A DNA stretch of 64,000 bases from Alkalibacillus salilacus (lineage in GTDB: Bacteria > Bacillota > Bacilli > Bacillales > Alkalibacillaceae), in assembly GCF_030812915.1 (NCBI RefSeq), contig NZ_JAUSTQ010000011.1, positions 1-64,000 on the forward strand, written 5' to 3'. Under the pieces are notes generated by a model. The model was not told where the DNA came from. It was given only the letters and a program-made list of their open reading frames with translations, and did not search any database. The position numbers and the translations under genes are program-made. Of this stretch, positions 8,870 to 17,373 are shown piece by piece (position 1 is the first letter of the stretch; each line of letters begins with the position of its first letter).

Positions 8870-9068
8870 TTGTTGAAGTCCGTTGTTGAATTGTGATCCG
8901 CTCTCGGCGGACGCTTTCCGTGGGCACGGCTCGAGTCTCCTCAGCCAAAAGACGTGGCCTGCGGGGTCTCGAGACTCGTGCTTTTCCCACAGGAGTCGCC
9001 ACCTTCGCTCCTCACAATTTAACAACTCAGTGCCACATCATTTGAGAATCAACACTAAACTTTAACAG
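8870..9068. repeat. 199-bp palindromic MITE-like element, copy 2
   Basis: Same length and orientation as copy 1 with about ten substitutions, most of them in the right arm. Terminal repeats are TTGTTGAAGT and ACTTTAACAG. The inner arms pair as GTTGTTGAATTGTGA with TCACAATTTAACAAC. The open frames inside both copies are by-products of the palindrome. Confidence 0.8.
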
Positions 9069-9095
9069 AACCTTACAATTAAAAATCTAAAAAAT

Positions 9096-9123
9096 AAAGC
9101 CCAGAGTCAGTGCTCTGGGCTTT
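9096..9123. terminator. Terminator downstream of the TRAP permease
   Basis: A perfect 11-bp stem (9096-9106 with 9113-9123) with a 6-nt loop and A/T tracts on both sides. It can serve the minus-strand permease gene and plus-strand transcripts leaving the repeat region. Confidence 0.88.
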
Positions 9124-9150
9124 TTTCTATCATACTATTCTCTTTACTTA

Positions 9151-11160
9151 TTATGCTGCCGCCGCAATGCCTTCGCGATCTTTCGGGCGCTTCGTTTGAA
9201 CGTACCAGACCAGTCCGATGATCACTACACCCGCAATATCGATATATGGATTCGGTGTAATGAGCATTAAGCCTGCTGTAAGTAATGCGAGTCGCTCCCA
9301 AGCACGGCTTTCGCGCTGGAAATAGCCCATAACCGAACTACTCACACCCATCATACCAACTAAGGCCGTAATAACGGCTAATATAAGAGCCATAATCGAA
9401 TGATCTCCAGCTTGGACTAATATCGGATTATAGACAAAAATGTACGGTATAATGAATGCGGCAATCGCCAGTTTAACGGCGGTCAACCCACTCTTAAACG
9501 GATTTGACTTGGCTATACCTGACCCTGCATAGGCGGCTAAACAAACAGGCGGCGTAATATCTGCCACAATACCGAAGTAAAAGACAAATAGGTGAGCAGC
9601 TAATACTTCTACACCAAACCCATTGATCAAGGCTGGCGCTGCAATAGTCGCTGTGACAACATAATTCGCTGTTGTCGGTAGGCCCATACCTAAGATAATA
9701 CAAGCTAGCATCGTGAATATGAGCGCTAATAACTGAATATCGTTTGATAAGGTAATAATCGCTGAGGCGACTTTACCACCTAAACCAGTCATACCAACAA
9801 CACCAGCAATAATCCCTGCTGTACCAACAGCTGCAATGACTGGCAATGCTGTTCTTGCACCTTGCTCTAACACATAGAAGATTTTCTTAATCGACATCCG
9901 CGATTCTTTACTTAACATACTGACGACAAACGCAGTCAGAATACCAATCAGTGCCGCACGTTGTGGTGTATATCCAATAAACAACGTCGTCACAATCGTG
10001 ATTAAAGGCAAAAGCATAAGCCCTTTCGTCTTTAATAAGTTTAAAGCACTTGGTAGACTCTCTTTAGGGGCTCCAAAAATACCAGCCTTCTTCGCTTCAT
10101 AGTGTGCCCCCATAAATATGCCTGAGAAATAAAGCATGGCTGGAATAAGGGCTGCTAACATAATAGTTCCATAGTCTGTCCCTGTGTACTCAATCATAAT
10201 AAAGGCTGCTGCGCCCATAATCGGTGGCATTAACTGACCGCCTGTTGAAGCAGACGCCTCTGCAGCAGCTGCAAATTCAGGTCGGAATCTCGCCTTCTTC
10301 ATCATCGGAATCGTAAATGAACCCGATGACACCGTATTAGCAATCGAACTTCCTGATACCATACCTTGAAGAGCACTGGCTGATACAGCAGCTTTTGCCG
10401 TGCCCCCCGTAAAACGTCCGGTTAAAGCAAAAGCTAGGTCATTAAAGAACTGACCAATACCTGAATGGACTAGTATCACACCAAAGAGTAAAAACAGGAA
10501 GATGAATTTAGCCGACACTTGTACCGGAATACCGAAAACCGCATTTTCACGGTACCACAGATCTGTCATCACTTTTTCAAAGGAAAAACCTGTATGTGAT
10601 AGCACATCAGTTGGAATGATATTTCCGTATAAGGCATATAAAATGACTATACCTGCAACCACGACAATGGGCACACCTACTGCACGTCTTGTTGCTTCTA
10701 GTAATAATAAAACACCAAGTACAGCTACAATAATGTCTAACGTTTCATACCCATGAATCCGTGCATCTAAAATTTTATCGAAGAACAAAATTTTATAATA
10801 ACCAACAAAAATCGCTGTGAAAGCTAATATCACGTCATACCAAGGAACTCCTCGGTCATGCAATCCCTTTTTCGCTGGATATAACAAATAAATAATACCA
10901 AGTGCTGTCCCGACGTGAACAGCTCCTTGAATTTGGGATTGAAGCGTTCCATAATAACCTGTGTATAAATGGAAAATCGTTAGATATATGGCTAAAAAGG
11001 TTACGATCCATGCCCATTTTCCAATGTTGCCTCTGACATTGCTTTCCCGATCATATTGCCTCAATAGTTCCTGTTCATCAACCTGATCACCTTTTTGTTG
11101 GGTGTCTGTTGATGTTTGAGAATTTTCATCATTAGCCTTGTTGTTTTTTCTATTAGACAC
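9151..11160 (-). CDS. TRAP transporter permease, fused 4TM/12TM (DctQM-type)
   Basis: A roughly 669-aa inner-membrane protein. A hydrophilic Gln/Asp-rich N-terminus is followed by a DctQ-like four-helix part and a DctM-like part with GMGLPTTANYV and repeated small-residue helices. Fused permeases go with TAXI-type binding proteins, and one is encoded directly upstream. Substrate cannot be told from sequence. The start is taken as the GTG at 11160, preceded by AAGGTGGTG; the ATG at 11181 has no ribosome binding site. Confidence 0.88.
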   Translation of the reverse strand: MSNRKNNKANDENSQTSTDTQQKGDQVDEQELLRQYDRESNVRGNIGKWAWIVTFLAIYLTIFHLYTGYYGTLQSQIQGAVHVGTALGIIYLLYPAKKGLHDRGVPWYDVILAFTAIFVGYYKILFFDKILDARIHGYETLDIIVAVLGVLLLLEATRRAVGVPIVVVAGIVILYALYGNIIPTDVLSHTGFSFEKVMTDLWYRENAVFGIPVQVSAKFIFLFLLFGVILVHSGIGQFFNDLAFALTGRFTGGTAKAAVSASALQGMVSGSSIANTVSSGSFTIPMMKKARFRPEFAAAAEASASTGGQLMPPIMGAAAFIMIEYTGTDYGTIMLAALIPAMLYFSGIFMGAHYEAKKAGIFGAPKESLPSALNLLKTKGLMLLPLITIVTTLFIGYTPQRAALIGILTAFVVSMLSKESRMSIKKIFYVLEQGARTALPVIAAVGTAGIIAGVVGMTGLGGKVASAIITLSNDIQLLALIFTMLACIILGMGLPTTANYVVTATIAAPALINGFGVEVLAAHLFVFYFGIVADITPPVCLAAYAGSGIAKSNPFKSGLTAVKLAIAAFIIPYIFVYNPILVQAGDHSIMALILAVITALVGMMGVSSSVMGYFQRESRAWERLALLTAGLMLITPNPYIDIAGVVIIGLVWYVQTKRPKDREGIAAAA

Positions 11161-11195
11161 ACCCCTCACCACCTTCAGCATTTATGGGTAGGTAT

Positions 11196-11228
11196 AAAAA
11201 GGACCGGCACACTGTGTCGGTCCTTTTT
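11196..11228 (-). terminator. Hairpin between TAXI binding protein and permease genes
   Basis: A 15-bp stem with one mismatch (11196-11210 with 11214-11228), a 3-nt loop and a T-run lies between the two TRAP genes. It probably lets only part of the transcripts continue, giving more binding protein than permease. Confidence 0.8.
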
Positions 11229-11251
11229 ACACCAATCCATTGACCTATCAA

Positions 11252-12265
11252 TTATTGAAGGTCAGATAATGATTCAACACCTGTTTCTTCACGCGTAATT
11301 ATCTGCATAACTTCAGGATAAATATGACCGATGAATGCAAAGTTTTCTACTGCTGCACCATCAAATTCTCCTTCACCGTTGAATGCATCTTGAGCTGGGA
11401 TATGAACGGTCATACCTAAGTCAAGTTCGTCACGTCCGATTGAAGCTAAGTTCTCCACAGATGCTCCTGTTTCAGTTGATGTCACACTAACACCATCAAT
11501 ATTGTTATTCCATACTGTTGCCATTTCACCGCCTAGTGGATAGTAAGTACCACCAGAGCTACCAGTACCCATAACAATTTCATCTGCACGATCTTCAGAA
11601 GTTGCTGAAACCTCAGCTACATCTCCTTCAATCTCTAAACCTTGCTCTTCATAATACTCAGCAGCACCTGGGTGAATAGGTAAACCGTCAGATCCGCTTA
11701 ATGCATTTTCCAACGTCATATGATTAGACTGCTGGTGTGTATTATCTTCCGCATTTTCAATAGAAACACGAGCTAAATCATACGCTAATTCGTTATCAAT
11801 TGTATTTGTATTAGCTACAAGTACAGCATATGCTGTAACCGTTTGCACGTCTTCTTCTAAGAAATCGTAAGAATCCGCAGTAATTGTATATGGTAAATAA
11901 CCTAGTTCATCTTGTGCATATTGAACCTCATCTTCTGTTAAACTAATTAACTTCGCATCACCAGTATTCGCTTGTAGGTCATTAACACTACCTGCTGGTA
12001 AACCTAGTAAACCAAATGATGCGTCAATGTTACCGTCTTGAAGACCATCACGAGCATTACCGAAACCTTCTTCGTATTTATCGTAATCTCCGTCTTCAAT
12101 ACCAGCACCTTCTAAAATAACGGTTGCAGCGGCTTGAGTCCCACTACCGGCAGGTCCGATCGCAATTCGCGATTCACCTCCACCATCATCTCCTGAGCCA
12201 CAAGCAGCTAATACCATAGTGGCCAAGAATCCAATGGCTAGTAACCATACAATGGATCTTTTCAT
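11252..12265 (-). CDS. TRAP-TAXI solute-binding lipoprotein, circularly permuted
   Basis: A 337-aa extracytoplasmic binding protein with a signal peptide ending in lipobox LAAC (Cys22). Known TAXI proteins begin with a GTGG..YYP segment, continue to a D-[LIV]-K-G junction, and end near LHPGA. Here residues 33 to about 215 match the family's second half (RIAIGPAGSG, then LPIHPGAAEYY). Residues 230-337 match its first half (MGTGSSGGTYYPLGG, TGASVEN) and stop at SLSDLQ, exactly where the second half normally continues. The gene is thus circularly permuted. GGGGGAG precedes the ATG. Its partner is the fused permease downstream. Confidence 0.88.
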   Translation of the reverse strand: MKRSIVWLLAIGFLATMVLAACGSGDDGGGESRIAIGPAGSGTQAAATVILEGAGIEDGDYDKYEEGFGNARDGLQDGNIDASFGLLGLPAGSVNDLQANTGDAKLISLTEDEVQYAQDELGYLPYTITADSYDFLEEDVQTVTAYAVLVANTNTIDNELAYDLARVSIENAEDNTHQQSNHMTLENALSGSDGLPIHPGAAEYYEEQGLEIEGDVAEVSATSEDRADEIVMGTGSSGGTYYPLGGEMATVWNNNIDGVSVTSTETGASVENLASIGRDELDLGMTVHIPAQDAFNGEGEFDGAAVENFAFIGHIYPEVMQIITREETGVESLSDLQ

Positions 12266-12448
12266 GTGAATCTCCCCCTAAATTGTTTAAGTTTTATATG
12301 ACCAGATTTCTTAACTCAATAATTTAGCAAACTAAGAAATCTAGTTAACAACATTATAAAATAAACTCCCTTATTAGTTTAACCCAAATTAACTAAAAAT
12401 GCTAATTTTATAAAAATTTATTCCAATGCTATTACTATATCATCTATA

Positions 12449-12477
12449 TTGACTCTTTGCATCTATTAAGCTATAGT
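12449..12477 (+). promoter_or_regulatory. Promoter of the riboswitch-CaCA exchanger unit
   Basis: TTGACT (12449-12454) and TATAGT (12472-12477) are separated by 17 bp and lie about 10 bp before the riboswitch. The stretch from 12266 to 12440 is A/T-rich and shows nothing else. Confidence 0.65.
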
Positions 12478-12487
12478 TATGATAGAC

Positions 12488-12608
12488 AAGGGGAGTAGCG
12501 ACCGTATATAGCGGTTGATGAATCGTCAATCTCGATAATTTGAACATTATCCGGTTCATCATATAATACGCAAGACCTTGGCCTAGTATGCTGGCCAGGG
12601 TCTTTTTT
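12488..12608 (+). ncRNA. yybP-ykoY-type riboswitch (manganese) with terminator
   Basis: The 5' GGGGAGTAGCGACC and the 3' ACGCAAGACCTTGGCC match the conserved ends of the yybP-ykoY motif, a Mn2+-sensing riboswitch. The 3' end forms an intrinsic terminator (12572-12583 with 12593-12604, then a T-run) that ligand binding would be expected to disrupt. It precedes a cation/Ca2+ exchanger, a gene class known to be associated with this motif. Confidence 0.8.
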
Positions 12609-12640
12609 ATGTTTTTAGACCTATAATAAGGAGTGACAAC

Positions 12641-13603
12641 ATGATGGTTTGGATCAGTTTCCTGATCGCTGCGATTCTCGTCGTCTACGCTGCGATTAAA
12701 TTAAATGTTTACGGTGAACAAATCAGTCAACAAACGACGATGAGCGGGGCCATGGTAGGTGGCTTATTAATCGCTGGTGCCACATCTTTACCTGAGTTAA
12801 CAACTAGTGTCACAGCAGTTTATGTCGATAATGTCGATATTGCTGTTGGAAATATGCTTGGGAGCAACGTTTTCAATCTTTTGATCTTAGCTGGTGTTGA
12901 TTTATACTACCGAAAACGACAAGCTTTTAACCTGCAGGATTCTCGTCAACACATTCCATCAATCCTATTCGGAATTGCATTAACAACAACTGTCATTATT
13001 GCCATGCTGATCGATGATAGCTTGACGATCTTCAACATTGGGATCGAGATGTTTATTTTAGTCCTTCTTTATATCATTAGTGTGAAACTATTTGAAAGTG
13101 AAGAACCTGATGAAGAAATCTTGCAAAATGATAAGCGTTTGTCACTAAACAAAGTCATACGCTTCTTCGTCATCTCAGCTTTCACTGTGTTGGTAGCAGG
13201 TAGTGTGTTATCAATCACAGGTGATATCATCGCTGAACAAACGGGGATTAATTCTAGTTTCGTTGGTAGTGTGCTAATCGCTGCATCCACATCACTTCCT
13301 GAATTAGTAGCTGTTATTGCTGCTTACAGACTAGCTAACTACGCGATTGCTGCAGGATCCATTCTTGGTAGCAACCTTTTCAATCTGTTACTGCTAGCTT
13401 TCACCGATGCGTTTTATCAAAAAGGGGCCATATTACAAGGTGTGAGCTTTTCGTTGGTTACAATGGGTGTGCTCAGTCTGGTCATGATGCTTATCATGCT
13501 CTACGTACTTATGCGTGAAAATAAACCATCGATGATTCGCTATACTTGGCCAACCATTATCATTGTGATCCTTTATTTTATTGTTTCATATCTAACCTTT
13601 TAA
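12641..13603 (+). CDS. CaCA-family cation exchanger (YrbG-like), candidate Mn2+/Ca2+ exporter
   Basis: A 320-aa, roughly ten-helix membrane protein with the two inverted alpha-repeats of the CaCA superfamily: ATSLPE with GNMLGSNVFN in the first half, and STSLPE with GSILGSNLFN in the second. Family members exchange Ca2+ or other cations for Na+ or H+. The preceding yybP-ykoY element suggests induction by excess Mn2+, so Mn2+ efflux is a reasonable inference. AAGGAGTG precedes the tandem ATGs. It converges on a CoA-transferase gene through a shared terminator. Confidence 0.88.
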   Translation: MMVWISFLIAAILVVYAAIKLNVYGEQISQQTTMSGAMVGGLLIAGATSLPELTTSVTAVYVDNVDIAVGNMLGSNVFNLLILAGVDLYYRKRQAFNLQDSRQHIPSILFGIALTTTVIIAMLIDDSLTIFNIGIEMFILVLLYIISVKLFESEEPDEEILQNDKRLSLNKVIRFFVISAFTVLVAGSVLSITGDIIAEQTGINSSFVGSVLIAASTSLPELVAVIAAYRLANYAIAAGSILGSNLFNLLLLAFTDAFYQKGAILQGVSFSLVTMGVLSLVMMLIMLYVLMRENKPSMIRYTWPTIIIVILYFIVSYLTF

Positions 13604-13615
13604 TCAATCATAAAG

Positions 13616-13661
13616 AAACGGGCAAGGTTGATCGTCTTATATTGATCAACCTTGCCCGTTT
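13616..13661. terminator. Bidirectional terminator
   Basis: A perfect 18-bp stem (13616-13633 with 13644-13661) and a 10-nt loop between the convergent exchanger and CoA-transferase genes. Confidence 0.92.
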
Positions 13662-13667
13662 TATTTA

Positions 13668-15182
13668 TTATGATTTTACTTCAACTAAAGGACGCATAGT
13701 TCCTTCTCGTTCAAATTGTGTGTGCCATGACAATGCTTTTTCTAACATATGTGGCGTCTGACCACCACGTTCTTTTGCTTCTTCAAAGTAATTCATCAAT
13801 GTCTCGCGATACATTGGGTGAGCGCAGTTCTGAATGATTCTTTCGACACGTTGTCGAGGCGCCAAACCACGCAGGTCTGCATATCCTTGTTCTGTCACAA
13901 GGATATCGACGTCATGTTCGGTATGGTCTACGTGCGAAACCATTGGCACAACACTTGAAATATCACCATTTTTCGCAATCGATTTCGTAACGAAAATCGA
14001 TAAACGTGCATTGCGCGCAAAGTCACCTGATCCACCGATGCCGTTCATCATATTACGGCCGAGCACATGCGTCGAGTTAACATTTCCGTAAATGTCCATT
14101 TCTAACGCTGTATTAATGGAGATTAAGCCTAAACGACGAATGATTTCAGGATGATTTGAGATTTCTTGAGTACGCAAAATTAATTGGTCTTTATATTGGT
14201 CGATGTCGTTGAACACTTGATTCATCTTGTCTTGAGATAATGTAATTGAACAACAAGACGCCATATTAACTTTGCCAGCATCAATTAAATCGAACACAGC
14301 ATCTTGTAAGACTTCTGAGTATACTTTCAAATTTTCAAAATTAGATTCTAATAATCCATGGAACACAGCATTAGCTACTGACCCAATACCTGACTGTAAT
14401 GGGGCAAGCTCCTTCGTTAAACGCCCTTGTTCAACCTCTGATTCTAAAAATCGAATTAAATGACTAGCCATCTGTTTCGTTTCATCATCAGGCGGCACAA
14501 TGGGTGATGGTGAATCAGCCTGGTTCGTCAAAATAATACCTTTAATCTTATCTGGATCAACCGGGATACCTCGTGTACCGATACGGTCTTCCGTTTTCGT
14601 TAAAGGAATAGGTTGACGTTCGCCCTGTTTAGCTAATGAATAAATATCATGTACGCCTTCCAATTCCTCTGGTTGGGCTGTGTTAATCTCCACAATTACC
14701 ACATCTGCACTTTCCACAAAGCTTAGTGAATTACCGACAGATGTTGTCGGAATGATCATGCCATCTTCAGTAATTTTAATCGCTTCAACTACTGCGACAT
14801 CAATTTGTTCCATCGTGTGATTACGCAGCATTTCAGCTGTATGCGATAAGTGTTGATCAACGAAATCAAACTCACCTTGATTGATCTTTTTACGCATGAC
14901 ATTATCAGCTTGAAACGGTAATCGTTTGCGAATGATTCCCGCTTCAGCCATCAATTTATCTAAATCTGATCCTAGAGATGCTCCTGTAAATATGTCCACT
15001 TTAAACGTTTCAGACTGACTACGTTTCACTAAAGCTTGAGGTAATGCCTTCGCATCTCCCGCTCTTGTAAAACCACTCAAGCCTAGTGTCATACCATCTT
15101 TAATCCATGTCGCAGCTTCATCAGCTGACACAATACGATTTTTCAATTCTTGTTGTTTGATACGTTCAATACCTTGTGTCAT
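13668..15182 (-). CDS. Acetyl-CoA hydrolase/succinate CoA-transferase family protein
   Basis: A 504-aa class I CoA-transferase of the AarC/Cat1 type. The segment YSEVLQDAVFDL carries the Glu that forms the CoA thioester in this family, and GIGGSGDFARNARLSI with VTEQGYADLRGLAPRQR belong to the C-terminal half. Members move CoA between acetate and succinate or propionate. Family assignment is firm; the substrate pair is not. The ribosome binding site (AAAGGCGG) is rather far from the ATG. It is transcribed alone, against the cation exchanger. Confidence 0.85.
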   Translation of the reverse strand: MTQGIERIKQQELKNRIVSADEAATWIKDGMTLGLSGFTRAGDAKALPQALVKRSQSETFKVDIFTGASLGSDLDKLMAEAGIIRKRLPFQADNVMRKKINQGEFDFVDQHLSHTAEMLRNHTMEQIDVAVVEAIKITEDGMIIPTTSVGNSLSFVESADVVIVEINTAQPEELEGVHDIYSLAKQGERQPIPLTKTEDRIGTRGIPVDPDKIKGIILTNQADSPSPIVPPDDETKQMASHLIRFLESEVEQGRLTKELAPLQSGIGSVANAVFHGLLESNFENLKVYSEVLQDAVFDLIDAGKVNMASCCSITLSQDKMNQVFNDIDQYKDQLILRTQEISNHPEIIRRLGLISINTALEMDIYGNVNSTHVLGRNMMNGIGGSGDFARNARLSIFVTKSIAKNGDISSVVPMVSHVDHTEHDVDILVTEQGYADLRGLAPRQRVERIIQNCAHPMYRETLMNYFEEAKERGGQTPHMLEKALSWHTQFEREGTMRPLVEVKS

Positions 15183-15417
15183 AAAACAACGCCGCCTTTC
15201 ATTACGACTTTTGCTTACACTTATACTATACCACGTCCAGTATTGTTATAACGGCGATTTCAATGACAATTAAACGAACAAAACAAACTGAGTAGTCTCT
15301 CATTTTGTTCAGTTACCCATTATTCATACAAATATTTTAAAGCCGTGACAAATCCTATGATTACCAGCTTAAAATTTCATCTTTATTTAACACTAAAGGA
15401 TGAAAGGAGAGAATACT

Positions 15418-16218
15418 ATGCGAGTTCTAAACCTACTGATCATACTATTATTAATGACGATATACGTTTTCCCATTTCATGTATCAGCTCAATCTCCGGA
15501 AGAGAAAGTAGCTGAATTGACGAATGCCGAAAGACAAGATCAAGGAAGAAGTCCGCTAACCTATAGTACGGAATTGTCGAAAGTCGCTGAAGAAAAGGCG
15601 AAGGATATGTACAACAATAACTACTTTTCCCACACATCACCAACATATGGATCACCATTTGATATGATGAACCAATTTGGAATCAACTATCGTACCGCAG
15701 GAGAAAATATCGCAAAAGGGCAGCCTTCAGCATCAGCCGTCGTTCAAGATTGGATGAACAGCACGGGCCACAGACGAAATATATTAAGCCCAGACTTTAA
15801 TCGTATCGGTGTTGGCTCTTACCAAGGACATTGGGTACAAATGTTTATTTATTCAGAAACAACGCAAGATCCAAACCCACCAAAACCAAAAGAAGACGAC
15901 TATGATCCCAATCCCGAACGTCCTTCATCGCAATATTATACGGTGAAACGTGGCGATACAGCATGGGAAATCGCCATAGACAATTGGATCAGCCTCAAAC
16001 AACTTGAGATTTTAAACCCAAATATTAATGATTTTGGGCGTTTACAAGCTGGACAAAAAATGCGAATTAGCGGCAATCAATATGAAGTTAAACGAGGCGA
16101 CACAGCTTCAAACATTGCGAAACAACACGGCATGAAACTATGGGAATTGCGGGAACTAAACCCGAAAGATGACAATTTAAATACCCTTTATATTGGTCAA
16201 GGACTTTATGTTAGATAA
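15418..16218 (+). CDS. Secreted CAP-domain protein with two C-terminal LysM repeats
   Basis: A 266-aa protein with a signal peptide ending near VSAQ, a CAP/SCP (YkwD-like) domain at about residues 30-155 with HTSPTYGSPF, AGENIAKG and STGHRRNIL, a Pro/Glu-rich linker, and two LysM modules (YTVKRGDTAWEIA and YEVKRGDTASNIA). It should be exported and bind peptidoglycan; the activity of bacterial CAP domains is unclear. The ATG at 15418 is chosen because AAAGGAGAG lies 7 nt upstream; an in-frame ATG at 15400 would put that site inside the gene. Confidence 0.9.
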   Translation: MRVLNLLIILLLMTIYVFPFHVSAQSPEEKVAELTNAERQDQGRSPLTYSTELSKVAEEKAKDMYNNNYFSHTSPTYGSPFDMMNQFGINYRTAGENIAKGQPSASAVVQDWMNSTGHRRNILSPDFNRIGVGSYQGHWVQMFIYSETTQDPNPPKPKEDDYDPNPERPSSQYYTVKRGDTAWEIAIDNWISLKQLEILNPNINDFGRLQAGQKMRISGNQYEVKRGDTASNIAKQHGMKLWELRELNPKDDNLNTLYIGQGLYVR

Positions 16219-16247
16219 AACAGAAACGTTTAGCGCGTTTCTGTTTT
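16217..16247. terminator. Bidirectional terminator
   Basis: A perfect 12-bp stem (16217-16228 with 16236-16247), 7-nt loop and A/T tracts, shared by the convergent CAP-LysM and DUF6176 genes. Confidence 0.88.
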
Positions 16248-16248
16248 A

Positions 16249-16596
16249 TTAGGTCATACTATCTTTAATTTTAGCGGGAATCATGGTGACAGACGGCGTT
16301 AAGTCAATTGGTTTACTGGCTTGATCAATACATTCATTCCAGTATTCTAAATGCTTCTTATCCACCCAATGATTCGAATCCTCAACACTCTGACCATCAC
16401 TATCTTGGATCGAATACCAGTATAGATATTCTTGATCTCCATCTTTCTCTCTAAAAATGGTTTCAACAAACATTTTCTCATCTTCTAACGTTAACAAGAC
16501 ACTTTCCATATGTTCATTTAAAAAGGTTAACCATTCGTCAACCTTCTTAGACTTACCATTCTTGACTTTAAATTTTGTTAATTCAATGAACATCAT
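16249..16596 (-). CDS. DUF6176-like protein
   Basis: A 115-aa cytoplasmic protein that looks like the DUF6176 family, with conserved-looking ELTKFKVKNGKSKKVDEW and YLYWYSIQD segments and the ferredoxin-like fold pattern of small monooxygenase-type domains. No function is established. AAAAGGAGCCTA precedes the ATG pair. It lies 18 nt downstream of the ArsR-DUF2087 gene and is probably co-transcribed with it. Confidence 0.65.
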   Translation of the reverse strand: MMFIELTKFKVKNGKSKKVDEWLTFLNEHMESVLLTLEDEKMFVETIFREKDGDQEYLYWYSIQDSDGQSVEDSNHWVDKKHLEYWNECIDQASKPIDLTPSVTMIPAKIKDSMT

Positions 16597-16614
16597 TAGG
16601 CTCCTTTTAAAGGT

Positions 16615-17190
16615 TTATATCAACCACAATTCCCGAGGGTTAAGTTCATAATATCCTTTATCTCTCGTCATAAACTGGTGCATAATGAATTCTCTTCTGA
16701 TCGTCGCAAAATCATCGTGAAATTGTTTGATATGTTCGTTAATTTTAGGCTCAGGATACGACTTACCTGCTTCTAAACCTTTAATAATATGTTCTAAAAT
16801 AATTAATCGTTTTTTTAGTTGAGCAGGCATTGATTTAATTCGGCCGTCAGTCCCAATAAAGTTATTTAACACCTTATGCTTTTCTTCATCCGTCACTTGG
16901 AGTTCCTCATTCATGTCATCATCCCCCAATCTTGTAATAGCTTCAGCTAATAAGTCTAATTTCCGTTCGTTAAGCGCATAATAAATCGTATTTTTGTCAC
17001 GACGTTGGTAGACAATATCAATCTCTTTAAGTTTTGTTAGATGGTGCGAAATAGTTGGTGGTGTTAACCCTAATTTACCCGCAATGGCCTGGCCGTGAAG
17101 AGCGCCACCCTCCTTCAGTAACCCAATGATTCTTAGACGTGTATGATTCCCGACTGTTTTATGAAAGTGAACTAATTTATCTAATTGCAT
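16615..17190 (-). CDS. ArsR-type regulator with C-terminal DUF2087 domain
   Basis: A 191-aa protein. Residues about 8-80 form a winged helix of ArsR type (TRLRIIGLLKEGG, LTPPTISHHLTKL, then the RDKNTIYYALN wing). Residues about 100-185 resemble DUF2087 (NNFIGTDGRIKSMP, FHDDFATIRREFI). No metal-binding Cys cluster is visible in the recognition region. ATG at 17190 follows GGGGGG; a TTG at 17193 is in frame. The inverted repeats just upstream suggest autoregulation. Confidence 0.8.
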   Translation of the reverse strand: MQLDKLVHFHKTVGNHTRLRIIGLLKEGGALHGQAIAGKLGLTPPTISHHLTKLKEIDIVYQRRDKNTIYYALNERKLDLLAEAITRLGDDDMNEELQVTDEEKHKVLNNFIGTDGRIKSMPAQLKKRLIILEHIIKGLEAGKSYPEPKINEHIKQFHDDFATIRREFIMHQFMTRDKGYYELNPRELWLI

Positions 17191-17207
17191 CAATCATCCC
17201 CCCTATG

Positions 17208-17241
17208 ATTAGATAATTATCTAATTAGATTGTAGTCTAAT
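17208..17241 (-). promoter_or_regulatory. Twin overlapping operator-like dyads before the ArsR-type gene
   Basis: ATTAGATAATTATCTAAT (17208-17225) is a perfect 18-bp palindrome. It shares bases with a second dyad, ATTAGA-6-TCTAAT (17224-17241). Spacing and position fit binding of two regulator dimers. Confidence 0.65.
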
Positions 17242-17306
17242 TAGATGCGTTTTACAAGAAGGTATTGATTATTTAATAAATGCGATGCATCTTCTTCATA
17301 AAAAAT

Positions 17307-17335
17307 ATCCCCTTTGCATTAGGTGCAAAGGGGAT
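17307..17335 (-). terminator. Terminator of the TetR-MFS operon
   Basis: A perfect 12-bp GC-rich stem (17307-17318 with 17324-17335) and a 5-nt loop, followed on the minus strand by a T-run. Confidence 0.9.
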
Positions 17336-17373
17336 AAAACGCATTAAGGTAATTAAATTTTAACCAAAAAACT

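Noticed and set aside
8417-9065. Identical-looking 60-aa open frames inside both 199-bp repeats, on both strands
   Set aside because: They have no ribosome binding sites and arise because the palindromic element is GC-rich and duplicated; the substitutions between copies do not follow a coding pattern.
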